Shown here: positions 62,904-64,000 of the stretch, piece by piece
How the letters are laid out: every line of letters begins with the position of its first letter
Numbering within the stretch: the stretch's first letter is position 1
Source: Chryseobacterium gregarium DSM 19109
GTDB lineage: Bacteria; Bacteroidota; Bacteroidia; Flavobacteriales; Weeksellaceae
DNA length: 64,000 nt
Assembly: GCF_000430845.1 (NCBI RefSeq)
Contig: NZ_AUMU01000006.1
Coordinates: 62,001-126,000 of the forward strand
Direction: 5' to 3'
Program-made: the position numbers and the translations under genes
The notes under the pieces: generated by a model
What the model saw: only the letters and a program-made list of their open reading frames with translations
Databases searched by the model: none
Told to the model about the DNA's origin: nothing

Positions 62904-64000
62904 ATGATGAAAATATTCTGTATTGGGGCCCTTTCGATAGCTTCCTTATACCATTCACAGAACTTCCCGGTTTCTGCCATTCCTGAAAACTTGAAGAAGA
63001 ATGCAGATGCCGTTATCAGGAAAGACTTTACAACAATCCAGATCAATAAAATTGATGATATAAAATACCAGTATTATACAGTAACTACAGTGCTTAATAA
63101 AGACGGGGATTCAGATGCCCAGGTTTTTATACCTTATGAAAAAGGGGATAATATTTCTGATATAAAAGTCAATATCTATGATGAATCCGGAAAAAAAATA
63201 AAATCATACACAAAGTCGGATTTCGGAGATTTTGCGAATAACAATCAGGGAACTTTTTATTCGGATAACAGGGTCATGGCTTTATCATATACACCGACAC
63301 AATATCCTTATACTATCGAGTTTACGTATCAGATCGGTGATGAAAATACCGTTTTTATGCCGGATTTCATGCCTTTCAGATCTACTAAGGTTTCTTTGGA
63401 AGAATCGCAGATGAAAATCATCAACAAATCAGGGATAGAGCTTAAAACAAAAACATATCCGTCAAAATATAATTACGCTGCCGTTACCGAAAGTGAAAAT
63501 GCGGGCGAAAAACTGTATATCTATAAAAATGTTCCGGCGATAGATGATAGCAATCTGTTGCCGCAACCTGAAAAAATTCTGCCAAAAGTAAGTTTTGCGT
63601 TAACCCGATTTAATTTAGAGGGCAAACAGGGAACAATCAGCAATTGGAAAGATTTCGGAACCTGGTATTACCAGAATATCTTACAGCCTGTTTTTGTCTC
63701 TACTCCATCCATTAAAGCAGAAGTTGCAGCTTTGAACCTGCAGGGAAGTACGGAAGAAAAAGTAAAGACACTGTATCAGTATATGCAGAGCAAAACGAGG
63801 TACATTTTTGTTGCCCTGGGAATCGGCGGGTGGCAGCCGATGCTGCCTGATGAAGTACAGAAAAAGGGTTACGGAGACTGCAAGGGGCTTACTACCTACA
63901 TGAAAACGTTGTTAGATGAAGCAGGAATTCCTTCTTATTACTGTAAAATCAATTCGGGGCCTTCGAATATTTCTTTCGATCCTGATTTCCCTAAAATGGG
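62904..64000 (+). CDS. DUF3857 / transglutaminase-like secreted protein, N-terminal part
   Basis: Open from ATG 62904 (or 62907) to the window edge, 365 codons, no stop. It begins with a signal peptide (MMKIFCIGALSIASLYHSQ). Residues about 30-230 match DUF3857 (VIRKDFTTIQINKIDDIKYQ, YTVTTVLNKDG, ALSYTPTQYPYTIEFTY); then a transglutaminase-like fold with KVKTLYQYMQSKTRYIFVAL and the catalytic-Cys block YGDCKGLTTYMKTLLDEAG near 330. Such proteins are common exported, peptidase-like proteins of Bacteroidota with unknown substrate. The full gene is probably 600 or more residues. Confidence 0.88.
   Translation, partial: MMKIFCIGALSIASLYHSQNFPVSAIPENLKKNADAVIRKDFTTIQINKIDDIKYQYYTVTTVLNKDGDSDAQVFIPYEKGDNISDIKVNIYDESGKKIKSYTKSDFGDFANNNQGTFYSDNRVMALSYTPTQYPYTIEFTYQIGDENTVFMPDFMPFRSTKVSLEESQMKIINKSGIELKTKTYPSKYNYAAVTESENAGEKLYIYKNVPAIDDSNLLPQPEKILPKVSFALTRFNLEGKQGTISNWKDFGTWYYQNILQPVFVSTPSIKAEVAALNLQGSTEEKVKTLYQYMQSKTRYIFVALGIGGWQPMLPDEVQKKGYGDCKGLTTYMKTLLDEAGIPSYYCKINSGPSNISFDPDFPKM

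Overview
The window is chromosomal DNA from a member of the Bacteroidota, most likely a Chryseobacterium-type flavobacterium. The signs are moderate-to-low GC with AT-rich spacers, promoters of the TAnnTTTG (-7) type, GldF/GldG gliding ABC components, proteins with T9SS type A C-terminal sorting signals, a TonB-dependent receptor, and almost no Shine-Dalgarno sequences. There is no phage, IS element, CRISPR array, rRNA or recognisable tRNA. Most genes are core metabolism or housekeeping, and the interesting content is mainly regulatory.

Layout. 1-5 kb: 3' end of cutC, a wrecked GxxExxY gene, a secreted beta-mannosidase, an AEC-type carrier and a small secreted protein. 5-17 kb: priA, a D,D-carboxypeptidase (PBP4 type), a secreted M1 aminopeptidase with a sorting domain, kbl, two small envelope proteins, a HemJ/CopD-like membrane protein, gldF-gldG and a TonB-C-terminal-like protein. 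17-25 kb (accessory in character): a decayed ORF, AraC regulator plus SDR, a stand-alone EF-Tu domain-3 protein, a Crp/Fnr-SDR-Crp/Fnr cluster whose three genes share one palindrome, and DUF1963, DUF2314/ankyrin and DUF4268 proteins. 25-30 kb: sulfate assimilation (Rrf2 regulator, cysH, cysD, cysN, TSUP carrier) and an ABM monooxygenase.

30-42 kb is a heme-iron acquisition locus. Two T9SS-secreted proteins (one HmuY-like) face a TonB receptor, HmuY-like lipoprotein, heme ABC transporter (hmuTUV), methyltransferase and HmuS-type hemin-degrading protein, with a ChaN-like protein after it. Two 56-bp, 52/56 identical regulatory modules carrying 7-1-7 palindromes sit at the promoters of the locus. 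42-46 kb: an exported peptide-deformylase-like protein with an altered metal-ligand motif, a beta-propeller lactonase, an SGNH hydrolase, and a nitroreductase-ohrR-ohr operon preceded by an OhrR-type operator.

46-54.5 kb is the complete tryptophan operon on the minus strand (trpE-trpG-EEP hydrolase-trpD-trpC-trpF-trpB-trpA), followed by lipB. It is preceded by what looks like a full ribosome-mediated attenuator: a 25-residue leader peptide with three consecutive Trp codons, a candidate antiterminator pairing, and a 15-bp intrinsic terminator just before trpE. 54.7-64 kb: small lipoprotein and cytochrome c lipoprotein, rlmF, lysS, cydA-cydB, gyrB and the 5' part of a DUF3857/transglutaminase-like gene.

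The most notable observations are the trp attenuator, the shared palindrome of the duplicated Crp/Fnr regulators, the duplicated heme-locus regulatory module, the OhrR operator that puts a nitroreductase in the peroxide operon, and the exported deformylase homologue. All assignments come from reading motifs and context; no database search was run.
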